NCBI GenBank assembly: GCA_024349245.1 | Contig: JALDNG010000041.1 | Location: 6,599,001 to 6,663,000 of the forward strand | Direction of reading: 5' to 3' | Source of the DNA: Neodontobutis hainanensis | Taxonomy: Eukaryota; Chordata; Actinopteri; Gobiiformes; Odontobutidae | Length of the DNA stretch: 64,000 nt | Part shown: in pieces, positions 47,916 to 60,825 of the stretch | How the letters are laid out: each line of letters starts with the position of its first letter | How positions within the stretch are numbered: the first letter of the stretch is position 1 | The notes under the pieces: model-generated | The model's database searches: none | Told to the model about the DNA's origin: nothing | What the model saw: the letters and a program-made list of their open reading frames with translations, nothing else | Program-made: the position numbers and the translations under genes

Positions 47916-47992
47916 AAGTTCTGTCTTAATTTGGTCTTTACGGGTTGCCTGTTTTCTTGCAACCCGTAAAGACCAAATTAGAGACAGAACTT
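47916..47992. repeat. Inverted repeat, near-perfect (unit 2 copy of 26779-26856)
   Basis: Arms 47916-47948 and 47959-47992. The left arm lacks one C of the TCTCT run present in unit 1, so one base of the 34-bp right arm is unpaired. Loop unchanged. Confidence 0.95.
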
Positions 47993-49644
47993 TAGTGTTT
48001 TTCTTTTATATGCATCTCCTTTGAGGATAAAACAGTAGGAGTCACATGAGGGGTATAACCAAGGTTACTTAATTTTAAATCATTTATAGTGACTGTCTCA
48101 CATTATTTTGAAAGGGCACCATTTGATCCAATGGCAAAAAAAGGAGTGAGATATATGCACTATGAGACCCTATAAAGAAGAAAATGAAAAGGTTTTAGGT
48201 TTTACTGAATTGCAGTAGACAGAGACAGAAGTGGTGGGACAGAAGAGGGGCTTTTTTGTAGCCCCATCTGGGACGAGTGTCCAGCCAGCAGGCTTTGGCT
48301 CCAGCCTCTTATTCAATGCAAATGGGGTTTCCACCATCCCAGCCCCTGTTACTGTACTGCTACATTATATTTGGGGAGCTGGCTTTTCCTGATAACGCTC
48401 TTCTTTGCCTTTGCCCACTGATTCTTTTTCAGACCACGTTATGTCCTTGTTCTTTCACTTCTTTTGTTCCTTTCATATTTCATCATCTGTCTGCGATCTA
48501 TCCCTGTGTTTGTGTCAAACACCTGCTTCCAAACACAGTCTATTATTCTGCTGCCATCAGTGGAACAAATGCTTTTTCTCAGAGCTCAGAAAGCTTGCTT
48601 AAAACATAGTCACCATTTTGTCATTTTACACTTGCCTTTTGATGACCTGGTGAAAGATTATATTCTGGACATTTACTCCTTAAAAAACTGGGTCAATTTA
48701 ACTGCACCAGTGTTGATAACCTCTGCAGAGCCAGGCTCAAAGAAAGTGGCTGCATGTCTGTCACGATCAGATAAGGTTAGGAAATAGAAATAAGACTAAG
48801 GAGAGACTTAAATAGTGACATTAAAACAGAGGAACAAATAATCATTGTTAGAATTGATTGAAGTCATATATCATGCATTATTCTTGAATCCCCTGCATGA
48901 CAGTGGTCTGGTTAACAACAAGATATTAGAACAGATCCAGGAAACAAATTACGCATCCATCACCACAGACTCTCACGTTATTGCAGGTGTTTACCAAGTT
49001 TTATTCTTTTATGCATTTGTAGCTGAAAGACATATCAGATCACACTGAGGATGAACCATTGGAACCTGTAACTTTTACTGAAAGCAGCTAATGTTAAGCC
49101 GTTTAAAACCTGTGGGCTGCACACTAAGATCTGCAGACTCGTTTCATGAGGACAGCCACCGCTGAGAGAGATTGTTCATAGATGCATGTTTGTCGTGGCT
49201 TTTCAAAACAGCTACTACACTGTGTCACAACCAGGGCAAAGCGCTTTTTCTATCTTGGCTAGGCTCGTTTGCAAAGCAGTGGCACTCACCACAACGCCCT
49301 GGTGTGCCCAGGGTCACTGTCCCAATCACTGCCTGACTTTACTGTAGAAATCTAGCTGTAGTCACTTGGAAGATCTTTTGTGATTTAGTCTCAGTCTTAA
49401 ATCCTCAAAAACATCCATGTCATGAATTTCTACCAAACAAACTTCCTGCGAACGCTAGCCTTTTAACTTTTTTAACTTTTAAAAGTTTTGCCCTTTGGCA
49501 GCGTTTTGCCCAGAAACAACAGCAACCTACAAATGATCTGATTATTTCCAGAGCCGTGCTGCCTTCACCGAACATGAGGTGGAAACAGCACAAATGCTCA
49601 GCAATAACACCATAGGCCTAATTATTTTTAATCTATAATCTGTC
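47993..49644. other. Unit 2 counterpart of 26857-28519, nothing recognised
   Basis: Same content as unit 1. Differences include a T run (5 here, 9 in unit 1 near 28112) and a complex change near 49596. Confidence 0.5.
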
Positions 49645-50010
49645 AGGAATATGTCACAGCCCTATTTTTTGTTCAGTTTCCTGTTTTTATTTTGGTATGT
49701 TTTGAACTGCTTCTTTAGTTTCAGAGTCACTTCCAGTCCTTGTTTTTCCCTTCGTGGTGATTGTTGGCCCCACCCAAATGTCCTGCACCTGTGTTTTGTT
49801 GTCTCCCCACTCCTTGTGTATTTAGTCTGTGTCTCACTTTGTTCCTGTGCCAGTTTGTCCTGTGAATGTTCCAAAGCTTAACAGCTGGCTCTTTGTGAAA
49901 TCCTCATTTTTACAAACTTCATTTTGGATTTTGGCCTCTTTTTGTTGCGGTAAAAAGCTTAACCTTTAACCTGTTGTTGAGTCGTGCTTTCAAGTCCTTC
50001 CAGTGGCCTT
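49645..50010 (+). repeat. Probable LTR-like interspersed repeat (unit 2 copy)
   Basis: Counterpart of 28520-28885 at an offset of 21,125. No difference seen. Confidence 0.45.
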
Positions 50011-51986
50011 AACAAAAACATTTTTATTTTATTTTATCTAAACTTGTGTAATTACAAATTAACTGATGATGTATGATTAAGCCAATAAAAAGTGCTTTAT
50101 AATAAATTAAACAATAAAAGAGAAGCAGCCATTTGCATTCCATCACAGTTGAATGACTCTAAAATAAATATTAATAAAAGTTTATAATAATAATCAGCGC
50201 TGCATTGGAGAAAAGCCCTGTGATTTGTTAAAAACCAAACACCTCTGACATTTAAATCCAGCCTATTTATACCTGCTTTGCAAAAAATAGATTTTGATAT
50301 GCCCCTTAGTGTTATTCTGTCTCCGTATTAAGATATGGCCCAAAGTGTGTATATAAATTGCAGACAAGCTTCACTATTTGTTGAGTTAAAAATCCTTGAA
50401 AGACACACAGAAGAGACACACTCTAGTACACACCACAATGTTTCTAAAAACTAGGAATAACCTTTAGTGTTGATGAATATAACTGCTGACAGGCCACAAT
50501 AGGGTTACATAAGTGTGTTTCTTCTTATGACAGGGTCAGCCAGGTGAATGCCATCTCATTATACCTGTTTGCTTGTTTTTCCTCAAAGGCCAAGGTGCAT
50601 TGGGCATGAACTGCATCATCAATTTAAAGAAATACTACAACATTTGACTTTTGTCATTTTGCAGCAAGAAAAACTACTGATGAAAATGGATTTTCACCGA
50701 CTCCTAGTGTGGAATAACCTCTTAACTAATATAGAACAAGACATGAGACTTTTTCTCGTATCATTTGTAAGCACCTATGATATCCTTTTCAACAGCCGTA
50801 CATGTCGTATCTCAACAAAGATGGGAAGATAAAAAGAAGAATACAGATTGGAATTCACTTGCTGTATCCATGTATTTCTTTGTATAAAGTACTTTCAACT
50901 ACCTTTAGTTGCTTTTTTTCTAAAGATTGTCTAAGTGTTGATTTTAGTTTTTTGCAAAGGCTGAACCCTGTTTCATGACCAAAGCATATTTTAACCCTTA
51001 AAGCATGGGCACATGATCCCTCTGTGCTGCTGATATTTACTGAACATCTTCCTGGAAGTGAGAAAAGTGAGAAAATTCAATCTTTTTCAGAGACCTCCAA
51101 GAAACATTTCGCCTAAAGTTGAAAATGGTTTCTTAAGAAATAATTATTGCTTGGCTAATTACCTAGTGCTGTAAAGTTTTTTTTTTTTTTTTTTTTTTTT
51201 TACAAAAAATGCATGTTAAGGGTTACTGCAAACACTTTTCAAAATGTAGCAAAATATGTAATTTCATTTATATTAGTTTTTTAGCAGATTTTGTTTTAGA
51301 GCATGGTCACTGCGTCTCTAGACATATGCCATATTCTGTTCATTTTAGCTTTAATGGTGAATGTTTTTTGGGGTTTTAAATAAGTAGCTGCTTAATTATA
51401 ATGCATGACTTTGCTTACTAGACACCTACTGACAGTTTGTTGTATCTATAATTGGATTTGGATGTTTTTCTGCTTTAATGATATTCAATAGTTTTGTCCA
51501 GTTTTGAAACAGTATAATTAGCCAACATGACCAAAGTGACCTTTTTTGTTTAGTCTTTTATTTATGATAATTAGATGTGTTTTTAACAAACGACAAAATG
51601 GTAATAAGACATACAGTATGTTGTCAGTGCTGCATTAAAAGTCAAAACCAAAAGCAAACATTCCTAAAGACTTCCTCTTTGCCTTTATTACAAAGATGTA
51701 ACAGTATATCTGTCTGTTATGTACATAAGTTTAATACTTTTGTTGGCCAGGGCAAGATGTTTACTGTGGCTGTTAGACCTGTTAATACTTTTTATCTGAA
51801 CATTTATTAAGTGCAGTTAAATTGGCAGAAGGAGCAAGAAAATGTTCTTTTGGTAACAGGCCTTAAGAGGATAAGGAGGGATGGAAAGGACACACAGGGG
51901 AAGGAAGGACAGGAAAAACTCTTCCTTGGGAGAAGGATCTTTTACAACCAGATCCTCGATAACCATAACTCTAGATGGACTTTTGC
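50011..51986. other. Unit 2 counterpart of 28886-30860, nothing recognised
   Basis: Includes the 25-base T run at 51177-51201, the same length as in unit 1. Confidence 0.5.
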
Positions 51987-52086
51987 TTTTATTTGACAGT
52001 AGAGATTAGGTTAAAAGGAAACAAGGTGCAAGAGAGGGAATGACATTGGGCAAATGAGCTGAGTAAGATTTAAACCTGGTTGTCCC
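51987..52086 (+). repeat. Short interspersed-repeat fragment (unit 2 copy of 30861-30961)
   Basis: Same sequence apart from one G fewer in the GAGAGGG run. Confidence 0.6.
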
Positions 52087-52195
52087 ACATATTTGGCATA
52101 TCCTGACTAATTCAAAGCACATTCAAACATTTGATTACATATATACATATTGTAGATAGTTTTTTGGCTAATTCTAATTCCCTGTGCTTATAATG

Positions 52196-53716
52196 GCAAG
52201 GCAAGGCAAGCATTTTTATTTCTATAGCACAATTCATACACTGGGTAACTGAAAGTGCTTTACAGGAACAAAAGACAATTTACAAGATTTAGATTAAGAA
52301 ACATAAGAAAAATTTAAAGCATTATAAAAGAAGAAAAAGAAAACACTTTAAGTGGTAGTGTAGGTGGAGCTAAAGAGGAAGGTTTTTAACCTCCCCTTGA
52401 ACATTGTTAGAGTTGAGGCTGTTCCAGGTTTTTGCTGCATGAAACTTAAACGCTGCTTCACCCTGTTTAGTTCTAACTCTGGGCTTGAGCAGAAGGCCTG
52501 TCCCAGATGTTCTCAGAGTCCGAGGAGGCTCATAAGCAACTAGCATTTCAGAAATATGTTCTGGTGCTAAACCATTAGGAGACTTGTAAACCAACAGTGC
52601 TGTTTTAAAGTCTATTCTCTGAGCAACAGGAAGCCATGGAATTGAAAGTCCATGATGACCCCTAGATTTCTAAATTGATTTTTAGATTTTAGAGAAAGAG
52701 ACTCGAGGTAACTGCTGAGACTTTCTTTTTGTTTCTGTGGCCCGAAGATGATTAGTTCAGTCTTGTTTCTGTTCAGCTGGAGAAAATTGTTTTGCATCCA
52801 CACGTCAATCTGTTTGATGCAGTGACACACTGCATTGATTGGCCCATTTTCACCTGCTGTGAATGAAAGATAAATGTGTGAGTGTCATCTGCATAATTAT
52901 GGTATGAAACGCCACAGAAGTGTATTAACTGGCCTAAAGGAAGCATGTAAAGATTGAATAAAAGAGGTCCCAAGATAGACCCCTGTGGAACCCCACATGT
53001 CAGAGCCATTTGGTCTGATACACAGTTACCAACCGAAACAAAGTACGTCCTGTCTTCAAGATATGACTGAAACAATTTCAGAGCAGTTCCAGTGATACCT
53101 ATCCATTCCTCTAATCTTTGCGACAGGATTTCATGGTCCACTGTATCAAACGCAGCACTCCAGTCCAACAGAACTAAGACAGAGACTTTGCCCGCGTCAG
53201 TGTTCAGACGGATGTCATTTGTGACTTTGATAAGTGCAGTCTCAGTCTGTGATGGGCCTGAATCCTGACTGAAGAGGATCAAAGCAGTTGTTAAGTAATA
53301 GAAAGTCATTAAGTTGCTTGATATGGGCCGATAGTTGTTGAGCTCTGTAGCATCAAGACTGCTCTTCTTTAGGAAAGGCTTAATGACTGCAGTTTTTAAG
53401 GCCCTTGGAAAAGTTCAAGACTGTAAGGAATTATTGACTATATCAGTGAGTTGTGGTAACAAACTGCTTAGTACTGATTTTAGAAATCTAGTGGGTAGAA
53501 CATGGAGGCAGCAGCTGGATGAACTTCAATCGTTCTGTCATTAACGGGTGTAAAATGTGTAAACTCAACCAACGGTCTCCTATGTGGCTGCAGTGTTGTT
53601 GTTTGTATCGCATGTTCAATGCCTTGAACCTTGTTAAAAAACAATGCAAACTCATTGCATTTAGTGGTGGAATTAATTCTGGAGGAAATGGAGCTGGAGG
53701 GTTTGTTATAATGCAT
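52196..53716 (-). pseudogene. L2/CR1-clade LINE remnant with reverse transcriptase (unit 2, RT frame open)
   Basis: Counterpart of 31071-32586. The frame 53309-52773 is open for 178 residues and carries the RT core in one piece: LDWSAAFDTVDHEIL, GVPQGSILGPLLFNLYMLPL and YADDT. Unit 1 is frameshifted here by missing single C bases. After YADDT the frame is lost near 52850 in both copies. The next block (WMQNNFLQLNRNKTELIIFG, within 52830-52612) is in another frame, and the internal deletion and 5' truncation are shared. It is a dead element despite the open RT stretch. Confidence 0.9.
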
Positions 53717-54819
53717 AGTTTTTTTTTTTTAGGGAATCAATAATGATGTAACAATAAAATTATCTTGACTGTTAACAGGGTAAATGACCCTAAATGAGTA
53801 ATAACAAAACGTGCACTGACAAAGGAGACAACACCTAGAGAAGGCCATGCAATGCTTCATTGACTGGACAGACTCCTATCAATCAACATGTTTAAACTGT
53901 TGTGTACTGTGACTTAAAAAGGGCAGATGAATAGTAACCACCTCATACGTTAAACAGCCACCCACAAGCAGTACTAGGATAGCATGTAGAAAATGAATGA
54001 ATGAGCTCCTCCTCCTGTCTCCTCGCAGAACAAGAGTAAACGTTTATTTAAAAGAATTGCATCAGAGTATAGCGCTAAGATGGAGCAGCTACCCACATAC
54101 CAACCATCTGCTGCACACACATCCTTTTGGGACATAATGATCTCAGACTTTGACACCCCGGACTGATTGTTGGCCTCTTTAATCAGTCCAGCAACCCCTG
54201 TGGATTTCCCATACTGGGAGTCTTTGTTGTACTCCATAGAACTGTTTTTGTTTGTGTGCAGTCGATGTTCAGCGCAACATACATTACTGTCTCCAAGTCT
54301 GCTGCTTACTGTGCAATGTCTACACCAGCCCTAATCTCAGACCTTGCACACTGTGACATTGTTCACACCTTCTGCTCGAGTCTCAATTGTTTATAATTTA
54401 TTTCAAGCACTTTATTCTTCTCACATTGGCACACTGGACCATGACCTGAACAGACCGCATGCAACAGCCATGCAACACGCCTGACACTCGGCTGAACTCT
54501 TAAGAAACTTAGGGTTCTTTTAATTAACCTCCTCTGCTTTTCCCAATCACTACCTGCCGTTCATATATTCACTATTGACTGCAAAGAAATGTCTAATATT
54601 TGAGGCTGTATGATGGAAGTATATATTTAAACTGCAATTAGCTGGGGTCATCTACGTGCCCTACAATGAGTTAGTGACCTGTTCCTTTTCTTTTTCTCTT
54701 TGCTTCTCTGTCTTGACTGTGGTCACTTTTAACTCATTTATCAAGCTACGCTAAAGTTGTTGAGCAGCGGCTGTGTCAGCGGCTGTGTAACCACAGTCCT
54801 AAAAAGGTCGGTTCAAAAA
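53717..54819. other. Unit 2 counterpart of 32587-33687, nothing recognised
   Basis: Same content as unit 1. The T run near 53720 differs in length. Confidence 0.5.
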
Positions 54820-55181
54820 ATAAATAAAGTCAGTCAATAAATAAAAACTAGAAAAATGAATAAAATAAAAACAATAATAAAATGCCTCAGCTCAACTTGT
54901 ATTAAAAGCCAGAGCAAAGAGGTAGGTTTTCAAAAGGGATTTAAAACTCTGGATATTTGTAGCAGCTCTAATGTTCAGAGGGAGAGTGTTCCAGAGTTTG
55001 GGGCCTGCTCCAGGAAATGCTTTTTTACCACTCGTTTTCATTCGTGATCGAGGACAGTCTGAGTACAACAACTGAGTAGAGGACCGCTGTGCTCTGACTG
55101 AAGTGTGCACAGCAGTTCCAATAAATAAGGAGGTGCCAGCCCATTTTGTGATTTTAAAACAACTCTTAAAGTGTATTCTAA
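54820..55181 (-). pseudogene. 3'-end fragment of a second L2-like LINE (unit 2 copy)
   Basis: Counterpart of 33688-34049 with the same C-terminal LINE peptide (KLWNTLPLNIRAATNIQSFK, KTYLFALAF) and the same frameshift. Confidence 0.82.
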
Positions 55182-55387
55182 AAGTGGCTCAGTGGTAGAG
55201 TGGTCATCCTTCAACTGGAAGGTAGGCGGTTCGATTCCCGCTCTTCCCACAGTTCATATTGTCGTTGTGTCCTTGGGCAAAACACTTAACCCACTTTGCC
55301 TCCAGAGTCTGTAACACTGGTAATTAGAAGCTCAATGTAAGTCGCTTTTGATAAAAGCGTTAGCTAAATGAATAAATGTAAATGTAA
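55182..55387 (+). mobile_element. tRNA-headed SINE (unit 2 copy of 34050-34255)
   Basis: Same head, B-box GGTTCGATTCC and tail as in unit 1, at an offset of 21,132. Confidence 0.9.
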
Positions 55388-56564
55388 GTGGCACTGATGA
55401 AGTTGGGTGGAGAGGTTAAACTCTTACTGTTACTGTTAAACTGTTACTACTAATGGTTCTACATTTACATAGTGCCTAGCCCAAAAATCCAGCTCAGAAC
55501 TGTACTATTTAACATTCAGAGTAACTTTTACTAATGCCCACCATAGGTTCAAGTTACTTAAGGCATTATAAAGCATTAAGGTAACTATGTTATTACCTTG
55601 AATAATAACAAATACTTCCCAACAACCAGAAAAACAGTCAATAATGCTTGTTCTTTTCCTCCCATGAAGCATTCAAATCAAATGCCAGATTTAAAGCTAC
55701 CTGTTATGACCTATTGAGCTAAATTAAACATATGGGAATAACATGGGCAACAGCACTTGAAAGACAATTTATTTCTCAAGCTACATCAAATCATCCAACA
55801 CACATTTTCTGCCTGTATCTTGTGTCTCTTGTTGACCCTTCCTTCCTACTACCACCCTCCACCCTGACTGTCCACCGTGAGATGGCAATTACCACTGTGT
55901 AGATATGCTGTCACTGCGAAGACCTTTCCTGTCCTGCAGCATCTGTCTCTCGGCCCGTGGCGCTCCCTTGTCTCCTTCTGACTGCATGTTACTGTCCTGC
56001 CCTGTTACACTCTACACCTCCGTCTTTCACCCATTGTCTCCCTCACTTAACACATCAGCGCTTATGGGTGTCTCTTTCTCCTTTTGTCCCCAAACAAGTT
56101 GTCCTGCTGCTCCTTTGCATGTTACCTGAACTCCTCCATTGGCTTTTCTTTTTCTTTGTGACTTTTCCAAGCTGCTGTTGAATCCAATAAGACTGTCCAG
56201 AGTAGTAGTGGACAGTGGACACATACAAAGATCAGCCCAATGAATTGTCATCAGTTGTCTGGTCACTAACCCATTTTGTACTTAGGGATGTCATAGACCC
56301 CAGTTAATCCAGAGCTACCTGAAGGAGGGTTTACAAACACACACAGAACAAAGGAATGTTTAGTTCCTGATATTGCTAGGATTAGTGACTAAGAGTTTAT
56401 AGCCTTATTATATATAAGAATACCATTTCTGCTTGCCTTCAGTTCAAGTGTAACAAAACCACACAAAAGTTGCTATAAATAAAAACTTTACATCAAGGTT
56501 GTATGTCTTATTAGGGAAGTTAAAACTACACACCTTGACACACATGCAGGATAGTTCTCACTTT
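55388..56564. other. Unit 2 counterpart of 34256-35430, nothing recognised
   Basis: A 1-bp C insertion near 55967 relative to unit 1 changes the short open frames, which supports their being non-coding. Confidence 0.5.
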
Positions 56565-56704
56565 TTTATTATTATATCCTTTATTTAACCAGGAACCAGA
56601 AACCTCATTGAGATTAAAATTCTCTTTTCCAGAGTGACCTGGCCAAGACAACAGCTCACAGTTCTGGCATGTTGTTGTCTGGGACTGGCCAATGAGACAT
56701 ACCA
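56565..56704 (-). repeat. LINE-like 3'-tail fragment (unit 2 copy)
   Basis: Counterpart of 35431-35570, no difference seen. Confidence 0.6.
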
Positions 56705-59700
56705 GTCTGACTTGACACTCTGTAGATGTGTAGGATCTGGCACGTCATGATGATGACCACATATCAACAATTCTGAAAGTTGCTTGATGGTTTGTCCAAC
56801 AGATAGATAGACAGGTAGGTTCTGACCACTGCAGACCACAAACCACCACAATACCTGGAGTTTTTCTACCTCAGCTTTGACCCATGTATTGACATCTCCC
56901 ATGGTAACCAATCAAATCTATGACCATCACTTGTCATGTTATAATGTTATGGGTGATATATGGAAACACACTGTGCTGTTCAGAGGTCTGCTGTTGTTTT
57001 GTGTCTCTCAGATTGTTTGAGGATTACAGAGGCTATTCAGTGAGCCTCTGTGATAAGGAGAAGTCAGCAGCTGTAGTTCACACAAGTACAATGTGGGCTT
57101 TATGACATGAGAAAAGCTTTATTTGTGCACTTTAGTGGTATGGGAGGTTATATAGGGACAGTCCATGGATCTGAGGAAGTGTCAGCTCTATCAGCATGTG
57201 CGTGTTTGTGTATGTGCTGTGGAAGAGGGCCAAGTTACTTGGCAAGATTGTGTTCAGTGTCAGCTTTTATTGGAAATCACGCAGTGTGGAGAAAGCACTG
57301 CTTTTAGCAACTCTTATTAAGTGTGGATATAAAACACTATGTAAAGCAGCTCAAGCTTGACTCTTTTGATATTCTGCTAATGTGGCTGAAGAAAACGCTG
57401 CCATTTAAGTGTGAAAGTAGGAGAGTGTTTTTATTGCTTGAAATGCATTGAGTAATTAATATATTTATGTGGATTTTATAGGGAATTAAAGCGAGATACA
57501 GAGGCCTCACTGTGGAAATTAATTCAAGCATTAAATCCTACATTTGACAGAATTGACAGTACAAGCAATGCATACTGTTATATCAAATGTTATCAGTTCA
57601 AGAATACCACTAAAATTGTAATACTTGCTTTACAACAACTGGGCACTCACTGAAAATAACTTGTTAAAATAACATGTTATAGAACAAAACACATAGAAAC
57701 ATTGAGACAACTTTTGTCACTTTTCCCCGTAGAACCAATGTTTCAGATTTGTGTTGTTTGTAATGCAGTAATTGTTAAAACATAATTTTAGCCAATAGCC
57801 TACTTCCCCTTGACAACAAGTATATAACTTAATAGGGCTTCTATGCAGGTTTCTTGAGACTACAGACAATGCTTTTTTTTTAGTGATTGCACAGAAAAAT
57901 GAAATATGATTCTTACTTCTTCTTTCTTGTATTGATATGGGATGGGTTCTTCAGCATGTTCATGGACTACTAATTATTTTCAATTAATTCATTAATGAGC
58001 AGCATATATGGCATCAATCACTGTTTTAGTGTCTCACATTCAAAGGCCCAGTGTTGCAGTGTATTACCACTGCTAGCACTGCAGTAACCTTAACAAAACC
58101 TCAGTTGGATGTGCCTGCTGACGATCAATAATACAAGTTGCGTTCATTGTGTTGCCTCTCACTTCAAATTAGTCTACCATATTCAATAAGAACTAAAAGT
58201 TTAGCACTGTGTAGCATCAGTAAAAATAAATGGGCCACATTTTCCTTGACTACACAGAAAATACCTGTATTGTTGCTTTCATAGACCTTTTAGTTTTTGA
58301 GAGTTACCTTTTAATTTGTATCTCTAACCATGTCAACATGTTTTAATCAAAAGCCTGTCTATAAAACTAGCAGTTTGTAAAACAGAAAGGAACAACTACT
58401 AATGTGTTTCCATCAATGGTGCATTGTAATCACCTCAAAACAACACTATATACTGTATGTCCCCTTCAACAACCCAAGTTAAAGGGGCCATTTTAGTTCT
58501 ATTCCTGCAATCGCTCAGAGCAGACAAACTGAACACTGCTGAATGAGAAGCACATTAATGTTTATTTCTGCATTTTTGCATAATTGTTTATGTGGGGCAT
58601 CCACATGCTGTGTGCTTGGATTTGTGCAGAAAACTATTCTTTGTCAATGTGTATTATATTTGACAGTTACATGTTCATAATTAAGTTATTCATCTCACCA
58701 TCTTTTAAAAATGGAGCCAAAACAGATGACATTTAAATGTCCAAACCTTTTACGACAATAATTTTATTGTATTGCATCTTACATCTTCATCAAAAATGAT
58801 TATTATAGAAGTTCTAGTGTTACCCAACATTACACCAGATGGACTGGACACATGTGTAAATGCCTGACAAAACCATGAACAGAATAAAAGAAACATGCTT
58901 TTCTAGTGTGTCGGCCAGCATTGTCATCTGTGTGTGTTGGAATGTGGCAGACTGCTGGGGACGCCGCGGGACATGAGCGAGCTGTTTGATGTTATCAGCG
59001 TCTTTTCGAGTTACCCAAGGCCCTAATCTATCTGCGCAGCTGCCCAGGCCGCTCATTAGTTACTGGTAACTTTCTTTACTGTAATGTCAGCTATCAGAGG
59101 CAAGGTTGACACATGGATAGAATATCAATGTGAACAGGAATATGGGGAGGAAGAGGACTGTCAGAGATTTATCACTTTAAACCAATCCAGGGGTGTCTGC
59201 TGTGCATAAATTGGACATAACATTTGAATGAATTTGGATCAGTGCTGTGTCATATGCATTTCGTGGTTGTGCATCGTTTGTGCCATTGTCCTTCTCTGAG
59301 GTTAAACTGTGTCAAAGGATCATCATTAACTTTTTCCTAAAAGCAAATAGATGTGGACCAATCCATTAAACAATATGCTGGTGCAGGTTTTTATTTATTC
59401 TCTAATACTATAGATTCTGCAGCATGTGTCCACTTTCGCCTTTACTGTAGCTTGGTATTTTTAGGCTAATGTGCAGAATTACCTCAGAAGACTTTGTTTG
59501 TTTGGAAGAAAGGGCTCAGATATGATTCTCACAGAATGTTCTGGTCTTTTGCTCTGTTCTCGTTTGAGATGCTGAGATTTGTATGATTTTGCCTGAACAC
59601 TGATTTCTGACCCCACAACCCTTAAGGTCACAACCACCTGTGTAAACCCTGTGTTTGACATTCAACTGGGCTGTGTAATCTTGCTCCAGTCAGGTGGGAT

Positions 59701-60660
59701 GTGACCCTCCTCAACCTGCCAGTTGGAACCCACTCCATCTGCTATTGCAGGGGGCAAATGCATACAAATTGCATGCTGTTGAAAGAAAGAAAACTCAATC
59801 CTGGAAAGGAATAATGTACAAAAATAACTTCCTAAAACAGATGTTGCTACATGCACAAAACTCCATAGAGCCTTGCATTTTCTCAATACAGCAACAAACT
59901 GCAATAACATGGTAAAATACATTAATGTCTTCTATTTACAAGCAATGCAAGTACCTATGTGTGTGAAGGTGCATATATAGTGTGTAAGGGTGCATTTACA
60001 CTAACCCTGTTTAGAGTGCTTTGATCAAACTCATTTCCTCAGAAAGGCAGTGGCAATGGATTATAGAGTAGTGTTAGCAGAATTTTCTTTCATCATTAAC
60101 AAGTTGCTATACATTGCTATACAAAAAGCACCCAAAGGGGCAAAAGACAATGTGTAAATGTGTGACTTATTTGGAATGTGTATGAACTGTGTGAGACATT
60201 CTTGTTAGCCACCAACTGTGGTGAAGATAGTAAAAAATAAAACCCAGCAGCTCGTGCTGTTAATATTCCTCCAGCCAACACCAACTATTAGAGTCTATGT
60301 CAAAGCAGGATATGGGCTTCAGAGAACATGAGGCTATATACAATTACAGGCTGTGGGAAAGTCAATAAAAAACAATCTGTCATGGTTCTTCCTCCAATCC
60401 CTTTCCTTTCAGACGAAGCTTTGGTAATGTGAGTCTAGTATAACCCTTCCTTAGGACACTCCTGGAACCACACAGAGGTCAGTTTTTCACCGACTCATGA
60501 GGAGGATATGTGCTCTCCTCAGATACTGTATGTATTGTAAAATTCAGACTGACAAGGAGACATGTGTGCAGTTGGTAGGAAATAAATTGGTCAGATATTT
60601 GAAAGTCAAATGGATGAGAGCCAGCAATGGACATTTATGATGTGAAATGTATTATGCATA
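56705..60660. other. Unit 2 counterpart of 35571-39528
   Basis: Holds the dispersed-repeat fragment (58488-58563) and the CNE-like block (58913-59093). Indels against unit 1: one G near 58141 and one A near 59340. Confidence 0.5.
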
Positions 60661-60825
60661 GGACTTGTGCATTTATATAGCGCTTTTTTTTACCCTTCTT
60701 GGGCAGCCAAAGTGCTTTACATGATGCTTCCATTCACACACATTCTCACCTGGGGCAGACAGAGGGGGAATGTCATACACACTGCACTCACATCCTTCTT
60801 CGACCACCACCGAACACACCTCTAC
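60661..60825 (-). mobile_element. SINE 3'-part fragment (unit 2 copy of 39529-39690)
   Basis: As in unit 1, but the T run after GCGC is 8 rather than 5. Confidence 0.7.

Noticed and set aside
52773..53309. Intact, active LINE in unit 2
   Set aside because: The RT frame is open for 178 residues, but the element lacks its endonuclease half, has an internal deletion and loses frame after YADDT.
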